Numbered from the stretch's first letter, positions 42,140 through 50,661 are shown. The stretch is DNA of 64,000 nucleotides from Actinocorallia longicatena (GCF_039534125.1 NZ_BAAAUV010000004.1:1-64000); one strand, 5' to 3'. The notes: generated from the letters alone by a model not told the origin. Translations and numbers: made by a program.

Positions 42140-43687
42140 TCAGTGCAGGCCGCGCAGGTCCAGTTCGCGGAGGACCCGGTCGGCGATCTCCGGGTCGACG
42201 CCCGGTTCGGAGCGGGCGCCGAGGATCTCGTGGCGGGCGGCCGAGTTGACCTCGTCCTGGACCTTGCGGACGGTTCTGCGGAGCGCGAGGCGCTGCTTCT
42301 CGTCCATCCGGCTGCCGTCGGCCCAGCGGCCGAACCGGCCGTAGAGGATCCGGGCGGCCTCGTCGGGCATGTCGATCTGGTCCATCAGCTCGCGCAGCCG
42401 GTGCCGGGCGACGGTCCTGGCCCGGCCGCGCAGTTCGTCCTCCTGGCGGGTCTCGGCCTCGGCGTCCTTGCGGACGTCGAGGACCTTCACCACCCACGGC
42501 AGCGTGAAGCCCTGCACGACCAGGGTGATGATGATGACGGTGAAGGCCGTCACAAGGATGGCGTCGCGGCCGGGGAACTTCAGCGGCAGCGCCAGGGCCA
42601 GGGCGATCGTCGCGACGCCGCGCATCCCCGACCAGAACACGACCATGGTCTCCTGCCAGGTCGTCGGCAGGTCCTCGTCCTCGTTGCCGGACCGCCGGTG
42701 GAGCCACCGGCTCAGCCAGGAGACGGGCAGCATCCACACCAGCCGGACCAGGATCACCACCAGGGTCACGACGAGGCCGTGCCGCAGCAGTTCCCACGGG
42801 TCGTCGCCGTCGAGGGAGCGCAGCACGGTCGCGAGCTCGAGGCCGATCACTCCGAACGCGATGCCGGTGACGAGGGTGTCGATGACCTCCCAGAAGCTCG
42901 CCCCGATGACCCGTCCCTGGACGTCGTCGGGGTCGGATCCCCGCTCCGAGAGGAACAGCGCGGTCGCCAGGACGGCGAGGACGCCGGAGCCGTGCAGCTC
43001 GTCGGCGAGGGTGTAGCTGAGGAAGGGGACGAGCAGCGAGAGCGCCGTCTGGAGGGTCGGCTCGCCCAGCCAGTTCATGAACCGCTGGGTCAGCCAGCCC
43101 AGGCCGGCGCCGACGACCACCGCGACCACGGCGGACAGCACGAAGTCCCCGCCCGCCTTGGCCCAGGAGAACTCGCCCGTCATCGCGGCGACGACGGCCA
43201 CGTGGTAGATCACGATCGCGGTGACGTCGTTGAACAGGCCCTCGCCCTCGAGGATCGAGACCATCCGGCGCGGCAGCCCGAGCGTGCCCGCCACGCTGGT
43301 GGCGGCCACCGGGTCGGGCGGGGCGACCAGCGCGCCGAGGGCGACGGCCGCGGCGACGGGCAGGCCGGGGATGATGTGGTGGGCGGTCCAGGCGACCGCG
43401 GCCGTCGTCACGAAGACCAGGGCGACCGCGAGCATCAGGATCGGCCTCGCGTTGTCGCGGAACTGCCGCCATGACGTCCGCTGGACGGCCGCGTGCAGCA
43501 GCGGCGGCAGGACCAGGGGAAGAATGAAGTCCGGCGGTATCGCGACGTTGGGCACGAACGGCAGCAGCGCGAGGACGATCCCGCCGAGCGTCATGAGAAC
43601 GGGCGCGGGCACCCCGAAACGCTTGCCGACGGGAACGAATGCGACGGCCCCCACGGCCAGCAGGAAAATGAGCGCGAGCTGATCCAC
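42140..43687 (-). CDS. Na+/H+ antiporter, CPA1/NhaP type
   Basis: A 515-residue antiporter with about twelve membrane helices and a roughly 110-residue cytoplasmic tail. APPDPVAATSV in helix 4-5 and the EGEGLFNDVTAIVIY ion-binding Asn-Asp motif are characteristic. It exchanges Na+ (or K+) for protons, for pH and salt balance. The start is GTG (MDQLALIF). Confidence 0.92.
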   Translation of the reverse strand: MDQLALIFLLAVGAVAFVPVGKRFGVPAPVLMTLGGIVLALLPFVPNVAIPPDFILPLVLPPLLHAAVQRTSWRQFRDNARPILMLAVALVFVTTAAVAWTAHHIIPGLPVAAAVALGALVAPPDPVAATSVAGTLGLPRRMVSILEGEGLFNDVTAIVIYHVAVVAAMTGEFSWAKAGGDFVLSAVVAVVVGAGLGWLTQRFMNWLGEPTLQTALSLLVPFLSYTLADELHGSGVLAVLATALFLSERGSDPDDVQGRVIGASFWEVIDTLVTGIAFGVIGLELATVLRSLDGDDPWELLRHGLVVTLVVILVRLVWMLPVSWLSRWLHRRSGNEDEDLPTTWQETMVVFWSGMRGVATIALALALPLKFPGRDAILVTAFTVIIITLVVQGFTLPWVVKVLDVRKDAEAETRQEDELRGRARTVARHRLRELMDQIDMPDEAARILYGRFGRWADGSRMDEKQRLALRRTVRKVQDEVNSAARHEILGARSEPGVDPEIADRVLRELDLRGLH

Positions 43688-43754
43688 TCGAGCACCTTGC
43701 CCGGCGGACGGCGAGGCGAACGCGCCGACACCCGTGCTTTGCGCAACTCCGGCG

Positions 43755-44387
43755 CTAGAAGGAAGCGAACCGCAGGGCGAGGCCGTCGAGGAGGGCCTCG
43801 AGCCCGGTCTCGAAGGCGGTCGTGTCGATCCGCTGGCGGCGTTCGGCCAGGAGATGGGCCTGGGGGGCGAGGTGGGGATAGTCGCCGTCGTAGAGCGCGG
43901 AGTCGGCGGGGAACCCGGCCGCGAAGGAGCCGAGGGCCGAGCCGGTGATGAACCAGCGCATGAGGGCGCCGACGCTGGTCGCCTCGCGGCGCGGCCAGCC
44001 CGCCTCGACCAGGCCGCCGAAGACCGCGTCGGCCAGGCGCAGGGCGTTCGGGCGGCGGCCGGGACCGCGGGCCAGCACCGGCACCACGTTCGGATGCCCG
44101 GCCAGGGCGGCGCGGTAGGAGCGGGCCCAGCCCTCCAGGGCGGCCCGCCAGTCGGTGCACGGCGAGGCGAACATCGACAGGTCGACCTCGCCCATCACCG
44201 CGTCGACGACCGCGTCGAGGAGCTCCTCCTTGGTGGCCACGTGGTTGTAGAGCGAGGGGCCGCTGACGCCGAGCTCGGTGGCCAGCCGCCGGGTCGAGAC
44301 GGCCTCGAGCCCCTCGGCGTCGGCGAGCTCGAGCGCCGCCGCGACGATGCGCTCGCGGCTGAGCAGGGGATGGCGGGGCCGGGCCAC
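43755..44387 (-). CDS. TetR/AcrR family transcriptional regulator (TetR_C type)
   Basis: A 210-residue TetR repressor: RERIVAAALELADAEGLEAV, LATELGVSGPSLYNHVATKEEL (HTH), then the helical C-domain. GTG start with AAGGAG upstream. It is divergent from the acyl-CoA dehydrogenase-SDR-MaoC operon, and two near-identical 19-bp palindromes lie between them, so it very probably represses that operon. Confidence 0.9.
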   Translation of the reverse strand: MARPRHPLLSRERIVAAALELADAEGLEAVSTRRLATELGVSGPSLYNHVATKEELLDAVVDAVMGEVDLSMFASPCTDWRAALEGWARSYRAALAGHPNVVPVLARGPGRRPNALRLADAVFGGLVEAGWPRREATSVGALMRWFITGSALGSFAAGFPADSALYDGDYPHLAPQAHLLAERRQRIDTTAFETGLEALLDGLALRFASF

Positions 44388-44447
44388 GGAGGGGCTCCTT
44401 CACGGTCGCTGACGTCCAGGGATCCGGTCATTGTGCCAGCGCCCAAG

Positions 44448-44466
44448 AAACTTGCACTGCTAGTTT
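44448..44466. promoter_or_regulatory. TetR operator 1, AAACTTGCACTGCTAGTTT
   Basis: 19-bp palindrome, symmetric except at position 6 and the centre. It lies in the divergent gap between the tetR and acyl-CoA dehydrogenase genes, 29 bp centre to centre from a second copy. Confidence 0.78.
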
Positions 44467-44476
44467 CCGTGGGCTA

Positions 44477-44495
44477 AAACTGGCATTGCTAGTTT
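44477..44495. promoter_or_regulatory. TetR operator 2, AAACTGGCATTGCTAGTTT
   Basis: Second copy of the 19-bp palindrome, 16 of 19 bases identical to the first and ending 24 bases before the acyl-CoA dehydrogenase start. Spacing of about three helical turns allows two dimers on one DNA face. Confidence 0.78.
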
Positions 44496-44519
44496 ATTGC
44501 CCGGCCGTGTGAGGACGCC

Positions 44520-45662
44520 ATGAACCTGGAACTGACCGATGAGCAGGCCGCCGTGCGGAAGATGGCGGCCGGCTTCATCGACCGCGAGGTGCTGCCGAAC
44601 GTCACGGAGTGGGACCGGGCCGAGTCGGTCGACCGGAAGATCGTCGGCCGGATGGGCGAGCTGGGGCTCCTCGGCGTCACGATCCCCGAGGAGCACGGAG
44701 GCTCGGGCGGCGACCACCTGGCCTACTGCCTGGTGCTGGAGGAGCTCGGGCGCGGTGACTCGGCGATCCGGGGCATCGTCTCGGTCACCCTCGGCCTGGT
44801 CGCCAAGACGATCCTGACCTACGGCACCGAGGAGCAGAAGCACGCGTGGCTGCCGCGCCTCACCTCGGGCGCGTCGCTGGCGTGCTTCGCCCTGACCGAG
44901 CCCGGCACCGGCTCCGACGCGGGCAGCCTCACGACCCGGGCGGTCCGCGACGGTTCGGACTGGCTGATCACCGGAACGAAGATCTTCATCACCAACGGCA
45001 CCTGGGCCGACGTCGCGCTGGTCTTCGCCAGGACCGGCGGACCGGGACCCAAGGGCGTCACGGCGTTCCTGGTCCCGGCCGGCCTGATCGAGCGGCGGGA
45101 GATCCACGGAAAGCTCGGGCTGCGCGGCCAGGCGACGGCGGAGCTGTCCTTCGACGGGGTGCGGGTGCCGGACTCGGCCAGGCTCGGCGACGAGGGCAAG
45201 GGGTTCTCCGTCGCGATGGCCGCTCTGGCCAAGGGCAGGATGTCGGTCGGCGCCGGATGCGTCGGGCTCGCCCAGGGCTGCCTCGACGTGGCCGTGGAGT
45301 ACGCCAAGGAGCGCGAGCAGTTCGGCAAGCCGATCGCCGCGCACCAGCTCGTCCAGGAGCTGCTCACCGACATCGCGGTCGACGTGGAGGCGGCCCGGCT
45401 GCTGGTCTGGCGGGTCGCCGACCTGATCGACCGGGGGCTGCCGTTCGCGACCGAGTCCTCGATGGCCAAGCTGTTCGCCTCGGAGGCCTCGGTGCGGGCG
45501 GCGAGCAACGCGCTCCAGGTGTTCGGAGGCTACGGCTACATCGACGAGTACCCCGTCGGCAAGATGCTGCGGGACGCCCGCGTCATGACCCTCTACGAGG
45601 GCACCAGCCAGATCCAGAAGCTCGTCATCGGCCGCGCCCTGACCGGGATCAGCGCGTTCTAA
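44520..45662 (+). CDS. Acyl-CoA dehydrogenase
   Basis: A 380-residue FAD enzyme of the short/medium-chain type. CFALTEPGTGSDAGSL, LITGTKIFITNGTWAD, VFGGYGYIDEYPVGKMLRDA and the catalytic glutamate E360 in TLYEGTSQIQK are all intact. It oxidises an acyl-CoA to the 2-enoyl-CoA as step 1 of the operon's beta-oxidation-like set. The GAGGAC site precedes the ATG. A SDR follows 10 bp downstream. Confidence 0.93.
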   Translation: MNLELTDEQAAVRKMAAGFIDREVLPNVTEWDRAESVDRKIVGRMGELGLLGVTIPEEHGGSGGDHLAYCLVLEELGRGDSAIRGIVSVTLGLVAKTILTYGTEEQKHAWLPRLTSGASLACFALTEPGTGSDAGSLTTRAVRDGSDWLITGTKIFITNGTWADVALVFARTGGPGPKGVTAFLVPAGLIERREIHGKLGLRGQATAELSFDGVRVPDSARLGDEGKGFSVAMAALAKGRMSVGAGCVGLAQGCLDVAVEYAKEREQFGKPIAAHQLVQELLTDIAVDVEAARLLVWRVADLIDRGLPFATESSMAKLFASEASVRAASNALQVFGGYGYIDEYPVGKMLRDARVMTLYEGTSQIQKLVIGRALTGISAF

Positions 45663-45672
45663 GGAGACCCCC

Positions 45673-46401
45673 ATGGGCAGGTTCACCGGCAAGGTCGTCG
45701 TCGTCACCGGCGGCGCGCAGGGCATCGGCGCGGAGACCGTCCGCAGGTTCGCCGAGGAGGGGGCGACCGTGGCCGTCGTCGACCTGGACGCACCGGAACG
45801 CACGGATCATCCTCATGCCTACGACTGCGACGTCACCGACGCCGCCGCGGTGGCCGAGGTCTTCGACCGGATCGCCGCCGACCACGGAAGCCTGGACGTC
45901 CTGGTCAACAACGCGGGCATCACCCGCGACAACCTGCTGTTCAAGATGTCGGAGGACGACTGGGACGCCGTCATCGCGGTCAACCTCTCCGGCGTCTTCC
46001 ACTGCTGTCAGGCCGCCCAGAAGCACATGGTCGCCCAGCGCTCCGGCAAGATCGTCTCGCTCAGCAGCCGGTCGGCCCTCGGAGCGCGCGGCCAGGCGAA
46101 CTACGCCGCGGCCAAGGCGGGGATCCAGGCGCTCACCGCGACCCTCGCGATCGAGCTCGGGCCGTTCGGGATCAACGTCAACGCCGTGGCCCCCGGCTAC
46201 ATCATCACCGCGATGACGGACGCGACGGCCGTCCGGGTCGGCTCCACACCCGAGGACTACCAGCGGGAGGTCGCGGCCAGGACCCCGCTGCGCCGCGTCG
46301 GCCGGCCGGAGGAGGTCGCCTCGGTCATCGCGTTCCTGGCGAGCGAGGACGCGTCCTATGTCTCGGGTCAGACGCTCCACATCAACGGAGGAGCCCGGTG
46401 A
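45673..46401 (+). CDS. FabG-like 3-hydroxyacyl-CoA/ACP short-chain dehydrogenase
   Basis: A 242-residue classical SDR: VVTGGAQGIGAE, LVNNAGITRDNLL, catalytic SLSSRSALGARGQANYAAAKAG (Ser, Tyr, Lys) and the VNAVAPGYIITAM stretch. It interconverts 3-hydroxyacyl and 3-ketoacyl thioesters with NAD(P). A strong AAGGAG site precedes the ATG. Its stop overlaps the MaoC start (GTGA). Confidence 0.92.
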   Translation: MGRFTGKVVVVTGGAQGIGAETVRRFAEEGATVAVVDLDAPERTDHPHAYDCDVTDAAAVAEVFDRIAADHGSLDVLVNNAGITRDNLLFKMSEDDWDAVIAVNLSGVFHCCQAAQKHMVAQRSGKIVSLSSRSALGARGQANYAAAKAGIQALTATLAIELGPFGINVNAVAPGYIITAMTDATAVRVGSTPEDYQREVAARTPLRRVGRPEEVASVIAFLASEDASYVSGQTLHINGGAR

Positions 46402-46847
46402 TCTTCGAAGACCTGGACGCCCTCGCCGCCGCGGTCGGCACCGAACTCGGCACCAGCGGCTGGATCACGATCGACCAGGAGCGCATCGACAAGTTCGCCG
46501 ACGCCACCGAGGACCAGCAGTGGATCCACGTCGACGAGGCGCGCGCCGCCGAGGGCCCCTACGGCCGGACCATCGCCCACGGCTTCCTGACCCTCTCCCT
46601 GATCTCGCAGCTCGGTCTCCAGGTCATGGAGGTCAGGGGTGTCGCGATGGGCATCAACTACGGCCTCGGCAGGGTCCGCTTCATCACCCCGGTCCCCGTC
46701 GGCAGCCGGGTGCGGGGCAGGGTCGGGCTCACCGAGGCCCACGAGGTCCCCGGCGGCCTCCAGATCACCCGGACCATCACCATCGAGATCGAGGGGGAGA
46801 CCAGGCCCGCGTGCGTCGCCGAGAGCCTGGTCCGCTACCTCAGATGA
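46398..46847 (+). CDS. MaoC-type (R)-specific enoyl-CoA hydratase
   Basis: A 149-residue hotdog hydratase like Mtb HtdZ (Rv0130). ITIDQERIDKFADATEDQQW and then IHVDEARAAEGPYGRTIAHG contain the catalytic Asp and His. It hydrates enoyl-CoA to (R)-3-hydroxyacyl-CoA, joining the dehydrogenase and the SDR into a three-step path. The GTG overlaps the SDR stop. Convergent with the HNH nuclease, with 4 bp between. Confidence 0.92.
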   Translation: MIFEDLDALAAAVGTELGTSGWITIDQERIDKFADATEDQQWIHVDEARAAEGPYGRTIAHGFLTLSLISQLGLQVMEVRGVAMGINYGLGRVRFITPVPVGSRVRGRVGLTEAHEVPGGLQITRTITIEIEGETRPACVAESLVRYLR

Positions 46848-46851
46848 TCCC

Positions 46852-47472
46852 CTAGCAGGACGCGAGCATGCTGGTGAGCGCGGTCTTCTCCGTGCTCTGG
46901 AGGGTGAGGGCGTACTTGTACTTCACCGTGATCCAGCTCTTGGCGTAGGTGCAGTAGAAGGAGCTGAGCGGGGGCTTCCAGGCGGCGGGGTCCTTGTCGC
47001 CCTTGGACTGGTTGACGTTGTCGGTGACGGCCCACAGCTGCGGGCTCGCCAGGTCGTTGGCGAAGGACTGGCGCTTGGCCGTGGTCCACGCCCAGGCGCC
47101 GGACTTCCACGCCTCCGACAGCGGGATCATGTGGTCGATGTCCACGTCGGAGGAGGCCGTCCAGGTCGCTCCGTCGTAGGGCGACTTCCAGGATCCTGAG
47201 GTCGCCGCGCAGGCCGAGCTGGTCACGACGCCGGAACCGTCGCGCTTGAGGACGGTCTCCCGGGTGTCGCAGGTGCCGGAGACGGTGATCCAGTGCGGGA
47301 ACAGCGCGCGGTCGTAGGTGGTGGAGTGGGACTCGGCCGCCACGGTCAGCGCGGCGAGCTGGGACGTGGCGGTGGCCTTGGTCGGCACACCGGGGGGAGT
47401 GGCGTGCGCCGCGCCGGCCGTGAGACCGGCGGTGAGGAGCAGCGCGGACAGGACGGTGATGACTCGTCTCAC
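46852..47472 (-). CDS. Secreted HNH-family nuclease (DUF1524)
   Basis: A 206-residue protein with a signal peptide (MRRVITVLSALLLTAGLTAG, then AAHA) and a DUF1524/HNH fold: SSDVDIDHMIPLSEAWKSGA carries the DH, followed by NDLASPQLWAVTDNVNQSKGDKDPAAW (Asn and Lys). Four cysteines after the signal suggest disulfides. It is likely an extracellular DNase or RNase for nutrient use or competition. The GTG at 47472 follows AGGAGAAGG; the frame extends upstream without support. Confidence 0.9.
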   Translation of the reverse strand: MRRVITVLSALLLTAGLTAGAAHATPPGVPTKATATSQLAALTVAAESHSTTYDRALFPHWITVSGTCDTRETVLKRDGSGVVTSSACAATSGSWKSPYDGATWTASSDVDIDHMIPLSEAWKSGAWAWTTAKRQSFANDLASPQLWAVTDNVNQSKGDKDPAAWKPPLSSFYCTYAKSWITVKYKYALTLQSTEKTALTSMLASC

Positions 47473-47529
47473 GAGCCTTCTCCTTCTGCCTGTGTCCCGC
47501 CCCGGTGGGGGGAACCGGGTCAGAACGGG

Positions 47530-47589
47530 ACACATTCGGGCAAAAGAAAGATCGCATCATACGTATGACGATGGAAGGCCCGAATGTGT
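47530..47589. repeat. Long inverted repeat with an inner palindrome TCATACGTATGA
   Basis: ACACATTCGGGC (47530-47541) and GCCCGAATGTGT (47578-47589) are perfect 12-base inverted arms, 36 bases apart. Inside them lies the 12-bp palindrome TCATACGTATGA (47557-47568). The stretch is in the 211-bp divergent gap between the nuclease and SIS genes and may be an operator array or an extruded hairpin. Confidence 0.7.
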
Positions 47590-47671
47590 GAAGATCCGGT
47601 TAACGGGCCGGCGCGGGGTGGATCACCCTTCCGGCAGGCGAGTGGACCACGCACGCGGCGGCCCGTCTTCC

Positions 47672-47677
47672 TAGGTT
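47672..47677 (+). promoter_or_regulatory. Putative -10 (TAGGTT) of leaderless SIS gene
   Basis: TAGGTT ends 6 nt before the ATG at 47684. No Shine-Dalgarno at the right distance. Confidence 0.4.
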
Positions 47678-47683
47678 CTCCTC

Positions 47684-48625
47684 ATGCGACTTGCAGCGAT
47701 GATCGATGAGCAGGCCGGTGCGCTCGAGCGCCTCGCGGGCCTGGACGTGAGCGAGCAGGCGGCGGTCCTGCGGGGAGCCCGGCGGGTGGCGGTCGTGGGG
47801 ACCGGGACCAGCCAGCACGCGGCGGAGCTCGGGGCGCTCATGCTCGAGGAGGCCGGGACGGACGCACGGTGGTCGGCCTCGGCGCGCTGGACCGCCCGCC
47901 CGGACGAGGCCGTCGTGCTGATCAGCCACACGGCCGAGACCTCCTTCGCGCGCCGTGTCAGGCGCACCGCGCTCGACCGGGGCCTTCCGCTGGTCACGAT
48001 CACGGGCATCGGAAGGGGCTGGCCCGAGGCGATCGAGACCGTCGCGGCGGAGGAGTCGGAGACCTACACCGTGAGCTACACCGCCGCGCTCGCGGTGCTG
48101 GCCAGGCTCGCCCACGAGCTGGGAGCCCCGTTCGGAGATCCCGCCGGGCTCCGCGGGCTGGCCGCCGAGGTGCGGGGGCTGAGCGCCGAACCGCGCGTCG
48201 ACCGGATCCCGGTGCCCGCCAGGGCGCTCGCGATCGTCGGCTCGGGACCCTACGCGGTGACGGCGCGCGAAGGAGCACTGAAGATCAGGGAGGGGGCCAG
48301 GATCCTCGCCGAGGGATTCGACTCCGAGTACCTCCTGCACGGCGGCGCGGTCCCCTTCACCGCCGCCGACGGGCTGATCGTCCTCGCGCCGGAGGCCGAC
48401 CCCGACGGGCTGGCCGAGGGGCTGGCGGGGGCCGCGGCGGGGGAGGGCCTCGCGGTGACCCGGCTGCGCGGTTCCGGCGGTCATCCGCTGCTCGCCCAGA
48501 TCCCGATGACCGTCAGGCTCCAGTCATTGGCCGCCCGTTTCGCCGTGCTGCGCGGGCAGGATCCCGACGTGGCGATCGTCGGGGAGTGGGCCGCCCCCGG
48601 GCTCTGGGCGCTCGGCGGCCTATGA
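47684..48625 (+). CDS. SIS-domain sugar isomerase/deaminase-like protein
   Basis: A 313-residue protein with two SIS folds, like the isomerase half of GlmS: RRVAVVGTGTSQHAAELGA, ISHTAETSFARR, IVGSGPYAVTAREGALKIRE. The catalytic Glu region (EGALKIRE) is kept. The histidine that opens the sugar ring in GlmS (HAEAY) reads LAEGF here, so it may act on an open-chain amine or a sugar adduct instead. A MocR regulator follows 7 bp downstream and may respond to the same metabolite. Confidence 0.82.
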   Translation: MRLAAMIDEQAGALERLAGLDVSEQAAVLRGARRVAVVGTGTSQHAAELGALMLEEAGTDARWSASARWTARPDEAVVLISHTAETSFARRVRRTALDRGLPLVTITGIGRGWPEAIETVAAEESETYTVSYTAALAVLARLAHELGAPFGDPAGLRGLAAEVRGLSAEPRVDRIPVPARALAIVGSGPYAVTAREGALKIREGARILAEGFDSEYLLHGGAVPFTAADGLIVLAPEADPDGLAEGLAGAAAGEGLAVTRLRGSGGHPLLAQIPMTVRLQSLAARFAVLRGQDPDVAIVGEWAAPGLWALGGL

Positions 48626-48626
48626 T
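48621..48626 (+). promoter_or_regulatory. Putative -10 (TATGAT) of leaderless mocR
   Basis: TATGAT ends 6 nt before the GTG at 48633 and contains the stop codon of the SIS gene, so the promoter is built into the end of the gene before it. Confidence 0.4.
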
Positions 48627-48632
48627 CATGGA

Positions 48633-49958
48633 GTGGACCTGCACCTCGTCCTCGATCCCGCGCTGGGCCTGCGCGACGGCCTCGAACGGGCGCTGCGCGA
48701 GGCGATCGGCTCGGGACGTCTCGCGCCCGGAGGCCCGCTGCCGTCCACCCGGGAACTCGCCGCGGAGCTGGGGATGGCGCGCGGCACCGTGTCCCGGGCC
48801 TATGAGCACCTGACCGCCGAGGGTCTCCTCGTGGCCCGGCGCGGATCGGGCACCCGCGTCGCGGACGCGCGGCCGGCGCCGCCCGCGCGGGTCCGCTCGG
48901 CCCCGTGGACCACGCTGCCGCCCTTCCCCGGCTTCGACCTGCGTCCCGGGATGCCCGACCTGTCGGCCTTCCCGCGCGCCGCCTGGCTGGCCTCGACCCG
49001 GCGGGTGCTGAGGGAGGTGCCCTCGGCGGCGCTCGGCTACGGCGACCGGGCCGGTCACCACCTCCTGCGCGAGGCGCTCGCCGCCTATCTCGGCCGGGCC
49101 AGGGGAGTAATCGCCTCCGCCGACCACATCGTGGTCTGCGCCGGGTACACCCAGGCGCTGCGGCTGCTCGGCCGGGTCCTGCGGCGGCACGGGGCGACCG
49201 CGGTCGCGTTCGAGGATCCGGCGCCGCCGGACTTCCCCGACCTGGTCGAGAGCGCGGGACTCGCGACCGTCCGGGTGCCCGTCGACGGGGAGGGCCTGGT
49301 CGTCGGCGCGCTCCCGGAGGACGTCGGCGCCGTGGTCGTCACGCCCGCCCACCAGTACCCGCTCGGGGTGACGCTGGCGCCGCGCCGCCGCGCGGCGCTG
49401 CTCGCGACCGGAGTCCTCGTCGTGGAGGACGACTACGACGGGGAGTTCGGGGCGGCGGCCGGTTCGCTCCAGGGGCTCGCCCCCGGCCGGGTCGTCTACA
49501 CCGGCACCGCGAGCAAGAGCCTCGCCCCCGCGCTGCGGCTGGCGTGGATGGCCGTTCCCGACGCACTGCTCGGCCCGCTGCGCGAGGTGATGCGCTACGA
49601 CGAGTCGCCGGTGAACGCGCTCGACCAGCTCGTCCTCGCGGACCTGATCACCAGCGGGGCGCTCGACCGCCATCTCGCCGCGTCCCGGCGCCGCTACCGG
49701 CGCAGGCACGACCGGCTCGTCGAGGCGCTGGGGCCGCTGCCGGCGGGCGGCCTGCACGCCGTGGTGCGGCTGGCCGAAGGGGAGCAGGAGGTCCTGGCGC
49801 GGCTGCACGCCGCGGGGGTCGCCTGCGACGCGCTGTCGGGCTACTACGCCGACCCGGAGAACGCGCCCGGCGGGCTCGTCATCGGCTACGCGACGCCGCC
49901 GGAGCACGCCTTCGGGCCCGCGCTCACGGCGCTGACCGGGGTGCTCGCCCGGAGGTGA
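48633..49958 (+). CDS. MocR family PLP-dependent regulator (GntR-aminotransferase fusion)
   Basis: A 441-residue protein: N-terminal GntR winged HTH (LPSTRELAAELGMARGTVSR, YEHLTAEGLLVARRGSGT) and a fold-type I aminotransferase-like domain (about 100-440). The PLP lysine is in YTGTASKSLAPALRLAW and the PLP-phosphate region in VVEDDYDGEFG. Known members sense PLP, GABA or taurine. Its position after the SIS gene suggests an amino-sugar or amine signal (inference). The end overlaps the facing tetR by 35 bp. Confidence 0.9.
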   Translation: MDLHLVLDPALGLRDGLERALREAIGSGRLAPGGPLPSTRELAAELGMARGTVSRAYEHLTAEGLLVARRGSGTRVADARPAPPARVRSAPWTTLPPFPGFDLRPGMPDLSAFPRAAWLASTRRVLREVPSAALGYGDRAGHHLLREALAAYLGRARGVIASADHIVVCAGYTQALRLLGRVLRRHGATAVAFEDPAPPDFPDLVESAGLATVRVPVDGEGLVVGALPEDVGAVVVTPAHQYPLGVTLAPRRRAALLATGVLVVEDDYDGEFGAAAGSLQGLAPGRVVYTGTASKSLAPALRLAWMAVPDALLGPLREVMRYDESPVNALDQLVLADLITSGALDRHLAASRRRYRRRHDRLVEALGPLPAGGLHAVVRLAEGEQEVLARLHAAGVACDALSGYYADPENAPGGLVIGYATPPEHAFGPALTALTGVLARR

Positions 49959-50559
49959 GGGCGGGGACGACGACCTCGAGAAGATGGGTCAGCCCGCTCT
50001 CCAGGGTCAGCCCGACCTCCTCGCGGGTGAGCCTGCCACGTTCCAGCCACTCGCGGGAGGCCGTCTCGGCCATCGCGGCGAACGCCCGCAGCACGGCCTT
50101 GACCTGCGGGTGCTCCTCCGCGGTCCGGGTGAGGCCGACGACCTCGGTGATCCGCTCGACGGCGCGCTCCCGTGCCTCCTCCAGGAGCCGGTTGAGCTCG
50201 GCGTCGCCGCCGGGGGCCGAGCGGTCGAGCGCGGCCAGCCAGGTCTCGGCGTTGCGCTCCAGCAGCTCCAGCCAGCCGTCGAGGCTCTCGGCGATCCGGT
50301 CCCGCACGCTGGCACCGGCCACGAACGCCGGCACCGGGATCGGCGGGATCTTCAGCATCTCCTCGACCGCGGCCCGGTACAGGTCGCGCTTCGTGCCGAA
50401 GTAGTGGTTGAGCAGGCCCCGGCTGACCCCGGCCGCGGCCGCGATCTCCACCGACGACACGTCCGCGTAGGAGCGTTCCCGGAAGAGCTCGCGCGCGCAG
50501 GCCAGTATCTGCTCCCGGCGCTCGTCGCCGTCCTTGCGCTCGCGCGGTCGTGCCGTCAT
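49924..50559 (-). CDS. TetR/AcrR family transcriptional regulator
   Basis: A 211-residue TetR repressor: RREQILACARELFRERSYADVS, IAAAAGVSRGLLNHYFGTKRDL (HTH) and a KstR-like helical ligand domain. GGGGAG precedes the ATG. A long imperfect palindrome upstream (50633-50661) is the likely autoregulatory site. No divergent gene is present; targets may be the DUF2236 genes or lie elsewhere. Confidence 0.88.
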   Translation of the reverse strand: MTARPRERKDGDERREQILACARELFRERSYADVSSVEIAAAAGVSRGLLNHYFGTKRDLYRAAVEEMLKIPPIPVPAFVAGASVRDRIAESLDGWLELLERNAETWLAALDRSAPGGDAELNRLLEEARERAVERITEVVGLTRTAEEHPQVKAVLRAFAAMAETASREWLERGRLTREEVGLTLESGLTHLLEVVVPALTSGRAPRSAP

Positions 50560-50632
50560 GCGCTCCCCGTCTCGAGTCCGTGCCGATGACGGTAGTGCCT
50601 GCGGCCGAACCGCCGTCCTCGCAGGACCGCAA

Positions 50633-50661
50633 AGTACTATTGGCGTGTTGCCAACAATACT
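50633..50661. promoter_or_regulatory. Operator-like palindrome upstream of tetR
   Basis: AGTACTATTGGC and GCCAACAATACT are 12-base arms with two mismatches around a 5-base centre (GTGTT), about 75 bp upstream of the tetR start in the 205-bp gap. Unusually AT-rich for this region. Confidence 0.6.
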
